Part shown: piece after piece, positions 31,791 through 40,280 of the stretch
Numbering within the stretch: the stretch's first letter is position 1
How the letters are laid out: every line of letters begins with the position of its first letter
DNA from: Microcaldota archaeon
GTDB taxonomy: Archaea > Micrarchaeota > Micrarchaeia > Micrarchaeales > Micrarchaeaceae
DNA: 64,000 nt
NCBI GenBank assembly: GCA_021787495.1
Contig: JAJYLX010000003.1
Coordinates: 58,058-122,057 of the forward strand
Direction: 5' to 3'
The notes under the pieces: model-generated
What the model was told of the DNA's origin: nothing
Seen by the model: the letters and a program-made list of their open reading frames with translations, nothing else
Database searches by the model: none
Translations under genes and position numbers: made by a program

Positions 31791-32741
31791 TCACCCTGCA
31801 GACGCGCTTTCCTTGTATAGCCCCAGGAACACCTGCCACGCCGGCTTGGGAGACCCGTACCGCGGGTCGGTGGCGTTGAGCAGCCCGAAGTCGTACTGTC
31901 CGGACATGCCCCACAGGTCGAACCAGTACACGCGCTTCACGTAGCTCAGGTTCGAGAAGAAGCTGACGTCGTCCTCCAGGAACGACGCCTGCTCCGCCTG
32001 GCTCACCGCCCCCGGAACGATCGGCAGCCCTGTCTCGGTTATCCATATCGGTTTGCCCGTCATGTTCTCGTATGCGGAAAGGCCAGCCGCCCACGACTCC
32101 TGTTCCGTGCGGTCGAACGGAAGGCTCGGATATGCGTGTATGGAGATCGCGTCGCAGTACCTGCCCATCCCATAGCCCCAGGCCTGCGCATACCACAGGT
32201 ACGTGCCGTAGTCGTCTATCGGGGCGCCACCGAAGCACACGACCGTGGCGTTCGGCTCGGCCGCCTTTATCGTGAGATACGCCGCCCTTGTGACAATGTA
32301 ATAGTTGTACGCGCTGCCGTTGACCATCCCTGTCTGGAACGGCGCATACCATGGCTGGTTCCAGACCTCCCACGCGCTTATCTCAGGGTATTCCCTCACC
32401 GCGTTGGCGACGGACGCATTCCAGTCGCCGAGCGTCCAGTTCTTGCCGGCGACCGTCTCGTAGTCGAGTATGCCCAGGTACTGCGCGCCGTACTTACCAC
32501 TCTCGTTCCTTATCTGGCCTATCTGCGACGGCGCCAGCGTTATGTCATTCCTGAAGAATCTTACTCCGCTTTCAAGCGCCGCCATCTCAGAGCTAAGGTT
32601 GCCGTGCGTTCCAATACCAAGCCCTATCCTGTTGATGGCCGCCGGGTTCTGCGCCGCGCCCCCGATTGAGACATAGAGTAGGGCAGCCAAGGCCACTATG
32701 GCCGCCACACAGGCCAGCAATATGGTACGCCGGACCAGCAT
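31791..32741 (-). CDS. Membrane-anchored glycoside-hydrolase-fold protein, acid/base replaced
   Basis: A 316-residue protein: N-terminal anchor (ILLACVAAIVALAALLYVSI), then a TIM-barrel of the GH-A clan. SAWEVWNQPWYAPF is the strand-4 motif that is normally WNEP, so the acid/base Glu is Gln here, while PIWITETGLP keeps the strand-7 nucleophile Glu. IGLGIGTHGNLSSEMAALESG and DAISIHAYP fit GH39/GH5-like barrels. The substitution points to a binding protein, a transglycosylase-like activity or a pseudoenzyme. Confidence 0.75.
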   Translation of the reverse strand: MLVRRTILLACVAAIVALAALLYVSIGGAAQNPAAINRIGLGIGTHGNLSSEMAALESGVRFFRNDITLAPSQIGQIRNESGKYGAQYLGILDYETVAGKNWTLGDWNASVANAVREYPEISAWEVWNQPWYAPFQTGMVNGSAYNYYIVTRAAYLTIKAAEPNATVVCFGGAPIDDYGTYLWYAQAWGYGMGRYCDAISIHAYPSLPFDRTEQESWAAGLSAYENMTGKPIWITETGLPIVPGAVSQAEQASFLEDDVSFFSNLSYVKRVYWFDLWGMSGQYDFGLLNATDPRYGSPKPAWQVFLGLYKESASAG

Positions 32742-32756
32742 GCATTTGCCCCGGCC

Positions 32757-33395
32757 TTAGAGTCCACCGCCAGGCATGCCCATGCCAGGCATGCCGAACC
32801 CGCCTCCAGCCCCCATAATACCCCCTTGGTTTGACTGCGCCCTCGCAAGTAGTATCTCGACGACTATAACAAAACCCAGGATGGTCTGGGTCGGCAGCTG
32901 GGTTCCAGATATGTTTACCATATACGCATTTTTCATCGTGTCCACGAAGTCACTTACACTCATTACGTCGTACTTCCTCGTCACAGTGGCTATGCCGTCT
33001 CCGGACTGCGTCTGTATGGAGTATTCCATGCCGTAGAAATTGCCGTTGGCTACTGCAATCACGCTACCGTCTGCATCCTGGATGTCAAGTTTGCTGCCTC
33101 CGAAGAACCCGCGCAGGGTGGGCTGCATCTTTATTACCGCGGTCACCCGGCCGTCCTTGTCGCCGTCATGTATCTCATAGACCTGAAAAACGCTCAGTAC
33201 CTTGTGAGTCACCGTGCAGACAACCTTCCCATCTACCGTTTCTACCACCTGGCGGTCGACGAACACCTTCGACTTTGTTAGCAACACGACCTTTCCGGTG
33301 GTGTCTAGGAAGTCAAGATTCTGGTGCAGCTCCACAAGCTTGTGCCTCCTCACCATGTAGCTTTTCAGAGCCAGTTCTGGAATTGTGCCGTCCAT
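32757..33395 (-). CDS. LURP-one-related (scramblase-like) protein
   Basis: A 212-residue protein. The repeated strand pattern (YMVRRHKLVELHQNLDFLD, YGMEYSIQTQSGDGIATVTR) fits the LOR/DUF567 beta-barrel related to phospholipid scramblases. A hydrophobic helix (TILGFVIVVEILLARAQ, about 168-184) and a Gly/Met/Pro-rich tail (GGGFGMPGMGMPGGGL) end it. It lies 15 bases before the glycosidase-like gene on the same strand. Confidence 0.7.
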   Translation of the reverse strand: MDGTIPELALKSYMVRRHKLVELHQNLDFLDTTGKVVLLTKSKVFVDRQVVETVDGKVVCTVTHKVLSVFQVYEIHDGDKDGRVTAVIKMQPTLRGFFGGSKLDIQDADGSVIAVANGNFYGMEYSIQTQSGDGIATVTRKYDVMSVSDFVDTMKNAYMVNISGTQLPTQTILGFVIVVEILLARAQSNQGGIMGAGGGFGMPGMGMPGGGL

Positions 33396-33437
33396 GCAAA
33401 CCAGATAATAATGCTAGCGGCAGCTATAAATCACCAG

Positions 33438-33926
33438 TCAGCGTACGGCCGCGGCGCTGTCCCACCGGGCCAGCCGCTTCCCAGCCATGGCCCTGACTGC
33501 GGATTCCACCCTCCGGTCCAACTCGGCGCTGCCGCCGCCATTCAGCCCCTCCGCGCACCTGCCCTCTATCGCGTCAAGCACTGTCTTCCCAGTCCAGTCC
33601 GGCTCACGCAGCAGCCTTGGGTATTTGAACATCTCCAGAACGGTGTCGCTATTTCCGTGGTTCGCGGCGACCAGGGCGGGCGTCACGTTCCCGTCCGCAT
33701 GTATCAGCATGAACCACTGCTCTGGCAGCAGGACCCTGCCTAGCGTATCCGGCCTTATGTACTCGATTTCGTGGCACAGGGTCCACCCGTGCCCCATCTC
33801 CATCCATAGCGTTTCAGGCTCCTCTATGATTATCCTCAGGAGCTCCCTCTTGCCCCCATCTAGCACCCTGTTGACTGTGTGGTTGAACTCGTGTTTCCTG
33901 TTGCTGAGCTTGAATCCGTTCCCCAT
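33438..33926 (-). CDS. Unknown protein with an ankyrin-like segment
   Basis: A 162-residue soluble protein. NVTPALVAANHGNSDTVLEMF followed by GKTVLDAIEG resembles one and a half ankyrin repeats; the first half (HEFNHTVNRVLDGGKRELLR) has no match I know. It is 8 bases downstream of the riboswitch-controlled membrane gene and likely shares its transcript, so it could be co-regulated. Confidence 0.65.
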   Translation of the reverse strand: MGNGFKLSNRKHEFNHTVNRVLDGGKRELLRIIIEEPETLWMEMGHGWTLCHEIEYIRPDTLGRVLLPEQWFMLIHADGNVTPALVAANHGNSDTVLEMFKYPRLLREPDWTGKTVLDAIEGRCAEGLNGGGSAELDRRVESAVRAMAGKRLARWDSAAAVR

Positions 33927-33934
33927 GCCATCGC

Positions 33935-34504
33935 CTATGCCCTTGCCTGCAGCAGCCCCATCAGGAAGTTGCGTATGCGCGTATCATCGAGGCGCATGTT
34001 GAGCAGCACCTCCCTGTCAAGCAGCGGCGTGACTACCAATATGAAGATTGAGCTTGTGAGCAGGTGCATTGCGGTAAACGGTATCTGTCCCACCAGCGCC
34101 GCATAGAACGTGCCGCCGAACATCAGTGGCTGCATGAGCACGCCGGTTATGCCGTCGAACGCCAAGACGCCCACGGCTCCGTAACCGAGATATGGGATGA
34201 GGCCCATGCCCCTCCTGCCTCTGAGGGCAAAATGGAAGGCAAGCCCTATGCATCCGTATGTCACGGCCGTGACAGCAGTCCACGGCCCGACCTCGTTCGT
34301 CACAATGTCGAATGAAGCCATCGTGATGAACGGGAAAAGGAACGACGTTATCGCGGCGCTCCTCCTCGAGAACGGCATCGCCATGGACATTATCGGGTCG
34401 TTGTCCGGTATTACCCTGAGCAGCCTTATCAGGTTCGCCACAACAATGGCAATAACCATCCTGAAGCGGTTGCTCCTCTGCTCAGTGTTTTTCTTGCTCT
34501 GCAT
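33935..34504 (-). CDS. ECF-S-like membrane protein under a cobalamin-type riboswitch
   Basis: A 189-residue protein starting MQSKKNTEQRSNRF at 34504, with five to six helices (ITSFLFPFITMASFDIV, GYGAVGVLAFDGITGVLM, MHLLTSSIFILVVTPLLD). Size and layout fit the substrate-binding S-component of an ECF vitamin transporter or the related DUF6580 group. The open frame extends to 34657, but that stretch is the TATA box and riboswitch, not protein. The RNA element makes cobalamin or a precursor the likely substrate. The EcfA/EcfT energising subunits are not in the window. Family assignment is moderate; the link to B12 is by inference. Confidence 0.7.
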   Translation of the reverse strand: MQSKKNTEQRSNRFRMVIAIVVANLIRLLRVIPDNDPIMSMAMPFSRRSAAITSFLFPFITMASFDIVTNEVGPWTAVTAVTYGCIGLAFHFALRGRRGMGLIPYLGYGAVGVLAFDGITGVLMQPLMFGGTFYAALVGQIPFTAMHLLTSSIFILVVTPLLDREVLLNMRLDDTRIRNFLMGLLQARA

Positions 34505-34526
34505 CGAACCATGCTCGTGGCAGTAC

Positions 34527-34635
34527 AGGGACCCAGGCAACCTGGCTTTCCTCCTGCGAGGATCACAGTTGCGGCACAGCAGCCGATTTGCACGGCTTTC
34601 CCCTGGAACCTTTCCGGCACTGAACCGGAATCCCT
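34527..34635 (-). promoter_or_regulatory. Cobalamin-type riboswitch
   Basis: Read on the minus strand from 34635: P1 arms AGGGA (34635-34631) and TCCCT (34531-34527) pair; hairpin TTCCGG/CCGGAA follows; then AGGGGAAAGCCGTGCAAATC, GGCTGCTG and GCCGCAACTGTGATC reproduce the conserved cobalamin core (GGGAA..GGTGCAAATCC..GC.G.CCCGCAACTGTGA), with hairpin GCCG/CGGC around TGCAAAT; CCTC/GAGG forms the next arm; and AAAGCCAGG with TTGCCTGG resembles the B12 box. The expected transcription start coincides with the P1 5' arm, and the gene starts 23 bases after its 3' arm. At 109 bases it is a compact version. Confidence 0.85.
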
Positions 34636-34655
34636 CACAGTAATTTGCGCGCTGC

Positions 34656-34663
34656 ATTTATAA
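34656..34663 (-). promoter_or_regulatory. TATA box of the riboswitch transcript
   Basis: Minus-strand TTATAAAT centred about 26 bases before 34634, so the RNA would begin at the riboswitch P1 stem. It also shows that in-frame ATG 34657 is not a start codon. Confidence 0.65.
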
Positions 34664-34764
34664 GTCTGAGCAGGCGTCGCCGTTTACCGCACTGCCAGGC
34701 CCGACCCAACGGACGTGCCGGCGGCTTGGGCTTCTACGAATCAGCCACTACTTTTGCCATAATC

Positions 34765-34888
34765 CGCCAGGGTAGGGATTCGAACCCTAAAGCCCCGAAG
34801 GGCACTGGTTTACCCGCCTCCTTTGCATCACTAATCAGCTCTTGAGGGATCTCAAGACCAGCGCGTTACCAGATTCTGCCACCCTGGC
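34765..34888 (-). tRNA. tRNA-Ser(TGA) with a 40-base intron
   Basis: Acceptor GCCAGGG/CCCTGGC, discriminator G, anticodon stem CTGGT/ACCAG, long variable arm (GCCC-TTCG-GGGC) and T-arm TAGGG-TTCGAAT-CCCTA define a class II tRNA. The loop starts CTTGAG (anticodon TGA), and the 40 bases 34811-34850 interrupt it after position 37, the canonical archaeal intron site. Intron bases CTCAAG can pair with the exon CTTGAG. A textbook bulge-helix-bulge is not obvious. Splicing would use the endonuclease at 30042-31211. Confidence 0.9.
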
Positions 34889-35091
34889 GCGATAGATTGG
34901 ATTTCTCGGCAAGGAATTAAAAGGCTGCCAGCCCCCCACGCGCGGTACAGTTCCACAAAAAAAAGAAGGCGGCGTCAATCTTATTAATATGAGTAGGCCA
35001 ATCAAAAGATGGAAATTCATACAAAAGCAGGCAGACAAGTCTTAAAATCATACTGTTTCAGTAACTACTACATACCACACGGCAAGATCAG

Positions 35092-36771
35092 ATGGCTAAA
35101 TATGTTTTAGTGGCGGACACGTCACTCATATATACGTTCAGGGACTTTCCCTTGCTCGACTTCCTCCCCAGCGCCCCGAGGGCCGCCGTACCTGGTCCTA
35201 TATACAGGTTCCTGAGGGGCAAGAACCCCGGCACGTTCCCCGACGGCCAGCTCCTGCATGCCCCGTACTCGATAAGGAAGCTCGAGGCGATATTGCTCCA
35301 GAGGCACCCAGCGTCCGAGATAGCGGTCACCGACATAAACAACGTCGGCAAGTTCGTCGACAACGACACAGAGCTGATAGGCATATCGACGATGGACCCG
35401 TTCGGGATAGGGCCGCTGACGATGTCGTATGCGGCTCTGTTCGGGGGCGACTTCTACGCATGGGTAAGGTCGGAATGGGAGGAGCTCGTGCAGAAGGTCA
35501 ACAGGGTAAGGAAGGGGAAGAAGGCGAAGCTCATAGTAGGGGGGCCCGGCGTCTGGGAGTTCACTGTACTGAGGGACGAATTCGAGAGGCTCAACATCGA
35601 CTACGCCGTACAGGGCGAGACAGACGACGTGCTTAATGAGCTCTTCGACCAGATACTTTCGGGAAACGTAGACACCAAGATGTTCAAGGTCGGGTACAAC
35701 ACCTTCGACAACAACTTCCGCATGAACGAGGTCCACGATGAGAAGTTCCTTGCGAGGACGAGCTACGGAGCGTACCCGCCGCTCGACAAGATACCTACGA
35801 TAGTGCACCCGTCCACCAAGTCGATGGTCGAGATAATGAGGGGCTGCGGCGTGGGCTGCGACTTCTGCGAGGTGACCCTCCGCCCGCTCAGGTACTATAC
35901 GCTCGACATGATAAGGAAGGAGGTCGAGGTCAACATACGCGAGGGCGGAACGCACAAGGCATGGCTGCATTCAGACGAGTTCTTCGGCTACAAGCACGGG
36001 CAGTTCTTCGTTCCGAACGAGGATGCGCTGGCAGAGCTGATGACATCCGTGATGTCGATAAAAGGCGTCACGAACTCCAACCCGACGCACGGCCGCATTT
36101 CGATACCCGCTGGCTATCCAGAGCTCATGGAGAAGCTGTCTAACATAATGCACGCCGGGCCGAGGAATTGGATAGGCGTCCAGACCGGCCTCGAGACGGG
36201 CAGCGACGAGCTGGCGAGGAAGCACATGCCCGCAAAGACGCTGCCGCTGAAGATAGGCCCCGACGGGAGCTGGCAGGAGATAGTCTGGAAGGGCGTGCAG
36301 GTGATGACGAAGTACTACTGGAGGCCCGCATTCACCGTGCAGGTGGGGCAGGAAGGCGAAACTGATGAGGACAACTGGGACACGGTCGCGCTCATAAACA
36401 GGCTAAGCAACTCGTACATCGATGGTCGCCCGTTCGAGTTCACAGTCACCCCGATGCTGAACGTTCCGCTCGGGAGGATAAAGAGCAGGCAGCTCAACAG
36501 GGGCATGCTGAACCCCGCGATGCTTGCCGTCTATTACGCTTCCTACAGGCACCTCTCGAAGATGGCCTCAAGGGACGCCGGGGACGAGTCTAAGGGCAAC
36601 CCGGCCACAAGGATGGCGATAACCGGCGTCATGAACCTCGGCGGGTTCGGCATGATGAAGTTCATCGAGGGCGTCGCGAAGAAGGGCGGGGTCGACATCG
36701 AGAAGGCCAAGGTATGGGGAATCGAGCACAAGAACCATCTGGAGAGCATGACCGAGGTCATGAACGCCTGA
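35092..36771 (+). CDS. B12-binding-type radical SAM protein
   Basis: A 559-residue enzyme. The N-terminal 200 residues (IAVTDINNVGKFVDND, LIGISTMDPFG, KAKLIVGGPGVWEF) form the Rossmann-like cobalamin-binding region typical of this class, without a DxHxxG motif. The radical SAM cluster motif is C252-GVG-C256-DF-C259, followed by a TIM-barrel part (GVQTGLETGSDELARKHMP). The reaction is unknown. It is transcribed away from the riboswitch-controlled gene, with the tRNA-Ser between; a TATA-like CTTAAAATC is at about 35040. Confidence 0.88.
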   Translation: MAKYVLVADTSLIYTFRDFPLLDFLPSAPRAAVPGPIYRFLRGKNPGTFPDGQLLHAPYSIRKLEAILLQRHPASEIAVTDINNVGKFVDNDTELIGISTMDPFGIGPLTMSYAALFGGDFYAWVRSEWEELVQKVNRVRKGKKAKLIVGGPGVWEFTVLRDEFERLNIDYAVQGETDDVLNELFDQILSGNVDTKMFKVGYNTFDNNFRMNEVHDEKFLARTSYGAYPPLDKIPTIVHPSTKSMVEIMRGCGVGCDFCEVTLRPLRYYTLDMIRKEVEVNIREGGTHKAWLHSDEFFGYKHGQFFVPNEDALAELMTSVMSIKGVTNSNPTHGRISIPAGYPELMEKLSNIMHAGPRNWIGVQTGLETGSDELARKHMPAKTLPLKIGPDGSWQEIVWKGVQVMTKYYWRPAFTVQVGQEGETDEDNWDTVALINRLSNSYIDGRPFEFTVTPMLNVPLGRIKSRQLNRGMLNPAMLAVYYASYRHLSKMASRDAGDESKGNPATRMAITGVMNLGGFGMMKFIEGVAKKGGVDIEKAKVWGIEHKNHLESMTEVMNA

Positions 36772-36808
36772 ATGCAAGGTTTTTAAGAACCATTGCCAAT
36801 ATACAGGC

Positions 36809-37447
36809 ATGCAGAAAACCATTTCAGTGATAATCGCGGTCGTGATAGCCGCCATTGTGATCGCGGCGCTCGCCGCCTCCCACCCTGTCGAGAACGGCAG
36901 CATGCAGCAGGGAGGGCTGGGCAAGTCTTTCATGGGCCAGCGAGAGGCAGAATCGCTGTTAGGCGCGGGCACTTACTCTGTGCAAGGGCCCTTCAGTCCG
37001 GCCAACCAGTCAGCGGCCGGGATCATCTCAATGGCGAATCAAGGGTCCCTCAACGGTAACGTGACCTCTTACTGGTTGGTTTCATACAACACCACAGGCC
37101 CAAAAGTGAAGTCCGCCTTCGGTTCGACCAACCCCGGAATGACAGAGTATGTATTCGTGACCAATAATACCGGGGCGGTCTATCCAGTATTGGTGTACTC
37201 ATACATCTCCGGCTTCAACGAAAGGTATAATGTGACGCTGAAGTGGGTGAACGTAACGGCTCTGGCATTGAATATCAGCATGGGTGGAATGACGTATTCC
37301 TATCTACAGGGATTCAATAAGTCATACTCCACGCCAATTGCGGTTCTGGTAGGGCACAAGGGCGACGAGGTCGCATTGGTCGAGATAGGCGGCGAAAATG
37401 TGAGCGAGCAACCGCTTGCGGCTATCGTCTCCAATGATCTGCCGTGA
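36809..37447 (+). CDS. Membrane-anchored surface protein, family A copy 2
   Basis: A 212-residue protein with an N-terminal helix (ISVIIAVVIAAIVIAALAA) and an Asn/Ser/Thr-rich exterior with many sequons. REAESLLGAGTYSVQG, GNVTSYWLVSYNTTGPKV and the C-terminus PLAAIVSNDLP parallel the protein at 20475-21089 at the same relative positions, at roughly one third identity by eye. Function unknown; likely glycosylated by AglB. Confidence 0.82.
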   Translation: MQKTISVIIAVVIAAIVIAALAASHPVENGSMQQGGLGKSFMGQREAESLLGAGTYSVQGPFSPANQSAAGIISMANQGSLNGNVTSYWLVSYNTTGPKVKSAFGSTNPGMTEYVFVTNNTGAVYPVLVYSYISGFNERYNVTLKWVNVTALALNISMGGMTYSYLQGFNKSYSTPIAVLVGHKGDEVALVEIGGENVSEQPLAAIVSNDLP

Positions 37448-37454
37448 ATTGCCA

Positions 37455-40205
37455 TCACACGGACCAGTACTTCTTCGTCCTTATGAACTGCTTCTGCGCT
37501 TCTATGACGTCGCAGAAGAAGTCCCTGTCGCTCCTCCTCAACATCATGAGCACCCTTGCCGCCGTCTTCTGGCCTATGCCGTAGGTCTCGAGCGCGGCGA
37601 CGGCCCTCCATCCATATGAGTCGATGAGGCTGGCCTCGGCCAGCGCATCCTTCATGATTTTGACCTCTGACTGCGACAGCCTCTTGCCGTTTACCCTCTT
37701 GTCTGTTGCCCGCGAGCGCTCGCCGTTGTCCATGGTCACCATGTTGCTGCCGCAGTTCGGGCACCTTACATACTTCAGCTTCCTGAGCTCTGAGATCTTC
37801 CTCGAGAACCCCATCCCACAATACGTGCATAGCAGCCCAGGCGCCTCTTTGGCGATGTGCTCCATGAACGAATCCACTACGACGCTGTTCGGCGTGACGG
37901 GCATCACCAGCTCCCTCGTGTAATAGAGCGAGTTAAGCAGCGCATCACCGAAGGGGCACAGCGAACCGGCGCGGACTTCGGTTATGCCCACAGCGCCCCT
38001 CCGCACGCCCTCGAGGAAGCCGCGCAGCGTCGGTATGTCGAAGTAGTTGTGCATCAGCTCCCTAACAGTCTCCTTGTAGACCGGGCTCTTCCCCAAGACG
38101 GTGGCGAGCCTCCTCAGCACCTGCTTCGAGACGACTGCATCCCTCTCTATCAGGCCGAAGAACTTTGCCACCGTGGCGAACCTGTAGCTGAACATATCGC
38201 TCCTCGTTATCGAGTTCTCGAGCAGCGTCTCAGCCTTCTCGGGGTCGATCTGCCTTATGTACTCGGCCAGATCAATATTCTCCGGCACCTCCAGGAGTAT
38301 CAGGTAGGGGGAGGTGCGCACCACGACGCTTCTGCCAAGCCTGCTTGTCAGGAAGTACGAGATTATCTTGGCGAGGGCATCATTCGCGAGCGTGCCAAGG
38401 CAGGTGTAGACCACCTTGTAGCTGCCCGCATCTTCTATGACCACCTTCTTCGGGTCGGGCGTGAAGAACCTGTTCTGCTCCTCCACGAACCTCCTTATCC
38501 TGCCGGCCAGGGCGGCATCGGGATGCACGCCCCTGCCGCTGAATATGCCGTAGACCGCCTCGGCCGTGTCCGCGCTGACCGGTATGTCCTCGCCGCTCCA
38601 GTCTGGTACCGCGGCCTCAAAATCCTGGCTCGGCTCGACTATCACAGAATCCTCCTCCACGCTCACGACCCTCCACGGGAGGCCCTTGGTTATGAAAACC
38701 GCCCCGTCCTGCAGGTATGTGCTCACGAATCTCTCATCCAGCCCGGCTATCATGCGGTTACTGTTGAAGTCCTTGACCACCACCCTCTTCGTGTCCGGTA
38801 TGAAGCTGACATGGCCATAGTAGAAGAGCCTTGTCCTGGGCGCGGCCGATATGGAGGTTCCGTCGGCCACGATGAGCCTCTGTGACTTCATGAACTCCAG
38901 GACCTCATCGAACAATCCCATCCCGAGGTTCCTGAATACGTACGACCTCCTCATGGTGCCATAGACGCTGCCGAGCTCCTGCCTCCCAGAGTCGAGAAGG
39001 ATGCCGCACACCTGGTGCATCAGCACGTCGAGCGCGTTGTCCTGCGTCCTCGCCCTCTCGAGCCTTCCGGCAAGGGCGTTTGAATGGAGCGCCATCGCCT
39101 CCATGGCGTCGGTTATCCCGGTCGCGATCACCACCCCCCTCGATTCCCTGGATTCGCTATGGCCGCTCCTCCCTATCCTCTGCAGGAGCCGTACGGACTG
39201 CTTCGGCGACCCGTACTGCAGCACGAGGTCCACGCTGCCTATGTCTATGCCGAGCTCAAGCGAACTCGTCGCCACGACGGCCTTGATCCTCCCCTCCTTG
39301 AACGAGTCCTCCATCTCTATGCGCTCCTCCCTGTTGAGCGACCCGTGGTGCACGCCTATCCCCCCGAAAGAGTGCTCGCCGTCCATGAAGTGCAGCCTGC
39401 TGCCTATGGCCTCCGCCGCGCTCCTTGTATTGGTGAAGACGAGCGTGGACTTTGAGGACCGAACGCACTCCGCTATCCTTCCGAGCCTCGCCGCGGCCTC
39501 CTCGTCCAACTGGAACTTCTCAATCGCCCTCTCCATCCCCTCGCCCGGATGCTCAGGCAGCTCTATGCTGAGGTTCATCCGCTTTATGCCGGGGAGCGAG
39601 ATGATCCTGCACTCCCTGTTGGGGCTGAGGAATTTTGACACCGTGTTCGGGTCCCCCACCGTGGCGCCGAGGCCTATGCGCTGGAAGCTTCCGGCGAACC
39701 TTTCCAGCCTCTCCAGCGCGACCGAAAGCTGCGCCCCGCGCTTGTTGCCGTATATCTCGTGTATCTCGTCGACCACCACGGCCTTGACGTTTGAGAGCTG
39801 CCCTGAGAACGATCTGGTCACGAGCATGCTCTGCAGGGTCTCTGGGGTGGTTATCATCACCTGCGATGGCACTCTCGCCTGCCTCGACCGTTCGCCCTGC
39901 TTAGTGTCGCCATGCCTTACCGCCACGCTTATCCCGTGCTGCCTGCACATGCCCTGCATGCGCTTCAGCATGTCGCGGTTCAGCGCCCTGAGCGGCGTTA
40001 TGTATATGATGGCTATCCCGCCGAGCCCTCCCCCATGGACAATGTCGAGCAGTGGCACCATCGCGGCCTCTGTCTTTCCAGATCCCGTCGGCGCTGTTAT
40101 CAGGCAGTCCTCGCCCGCCCGCACATGCGGCACCGCTATCTCCTGTATCGCCGTCAGGCCGTCACGCTCCTTCATAAAGGAGTCGAATACCGCTCCCATC
40201 GCCAT
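37455..40205 (-). CDS. lhr: Large helicase-related protein Lhr (superfamily 2)
   Basis: A helicase of about 916 residues. Walker A APTGSGKTEA, DEIH box VVDEIHEIYG, GLGATVG, and motif VI QRIGRSGHSE define the SF2 core; the middle is the Lhr-specific winged-helix and beta-sheet region; the C-terminus adds a zinc finger (CTYCGMGF with CPNCGS) and a helix-hairpin-helix-like end (TYGIGQKTAARVL). Lhr proteins unwind DNA-RNA hybrids and act in repair. ATG 40205 lies just after a TATA-like element (near 40224-40232); ATG 40199 is equally possible. It is divergent from priS. Confidence 0.92.
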   Translation of the reverse strand: MAMGAVFDSFMKERDGLTAIQEIAVPHVRAGEDCLITAPTGSGKTEAAMVPLLDIVHGGGLGGIAIIYITPLRALNRDMLKRMQGMCRQHGISVAVRHGDTKQGERSRQARVPSQVMITTPETLQSMLVTRSFSGQLSNVKAVVVDEIHEIYGNKRGAQLSVALERLERFAGSFQRIGLGATVGDPNTVSKFLSPNRECRIISLPGIKRMNLSIELPEHPGEGMERAIEKFQLDEEAAARLGRIAECVRSSKSTLVFTNTRSAAEAIGSRLHFMDGEHSFGGIGVHHGSLNREERIEMEDSFKEGRIKAVVATSSLELGIDIGSVDLVLQYGSPKQSVRLLQRIGRSGHSESRESRGVVIATGITDAMEAMALHSNALAGRLERARTQDNALDVLMHQVCGILLDSGRQELGSVYGTMRRSYVFRNLGMGLFDEVLEFMKSQRLIVADGTSISAAPRTRLFYYGHVSFIPDTKRVVVKDFNSNRMIAGLDERFVSTYLQDGAVFITKGLPWRVVSVEEDSVIVEPSQDFEAAVPDWSGEDIPVSADTAEAVYGIFSGRGVHPDAALAGRIRRFVEEQNRFFTPDPKKVVIEDAGSYKVVYTCLGTLANDALAKIISYFLTSRLGRSVVVRTSPYLILLEVPENIDLAEYIRQIDPEKAETLLENSITRSDMFSYRFATVAKFFGLIERDAVVSKQVLRRLATVLGKSPVYKETVRELMHNYFDIPTLRGFLEGVRRGAVGITEVRAGSLCPFGDALLNSLYYTRELVMPVTPNSVVVDSFMEHIAKEAPGLLCTYCGMGFSRKISELRKLKYVRCPNCGSNMVTMDNGERSRATDKRVNGKRLSQSEVKIMKDALAEASLIDSYGWRAVAALETYGIGQKTAARVLMMLRRSDRDFFCDVIEAQKQFIRTKKYWSV

Positions 40206-40280
40206 AATATCTCGCCCAAGCAATAAAAACGCGACGAAGACAAGCGATTTAGCCTTTCTTTGAGATACCCGCATGGTTCC

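Noticed and set aside
34505..34657. N-terminal extension of the membrane protein with Cys-rich zinc-finger look (CRNC..CHEH)
   Set aside because: The stretch is the riboswitch and TATA box. The predicted transcript starts at about 34634, after the in-frame ATG 34657.
34989..35045. An 18-codon ATG frame between tRNA-Ser and the radical SAM gene
   Set aside because: No ribosome binding site or TATA box at the right distance; such a length is expected by chance.
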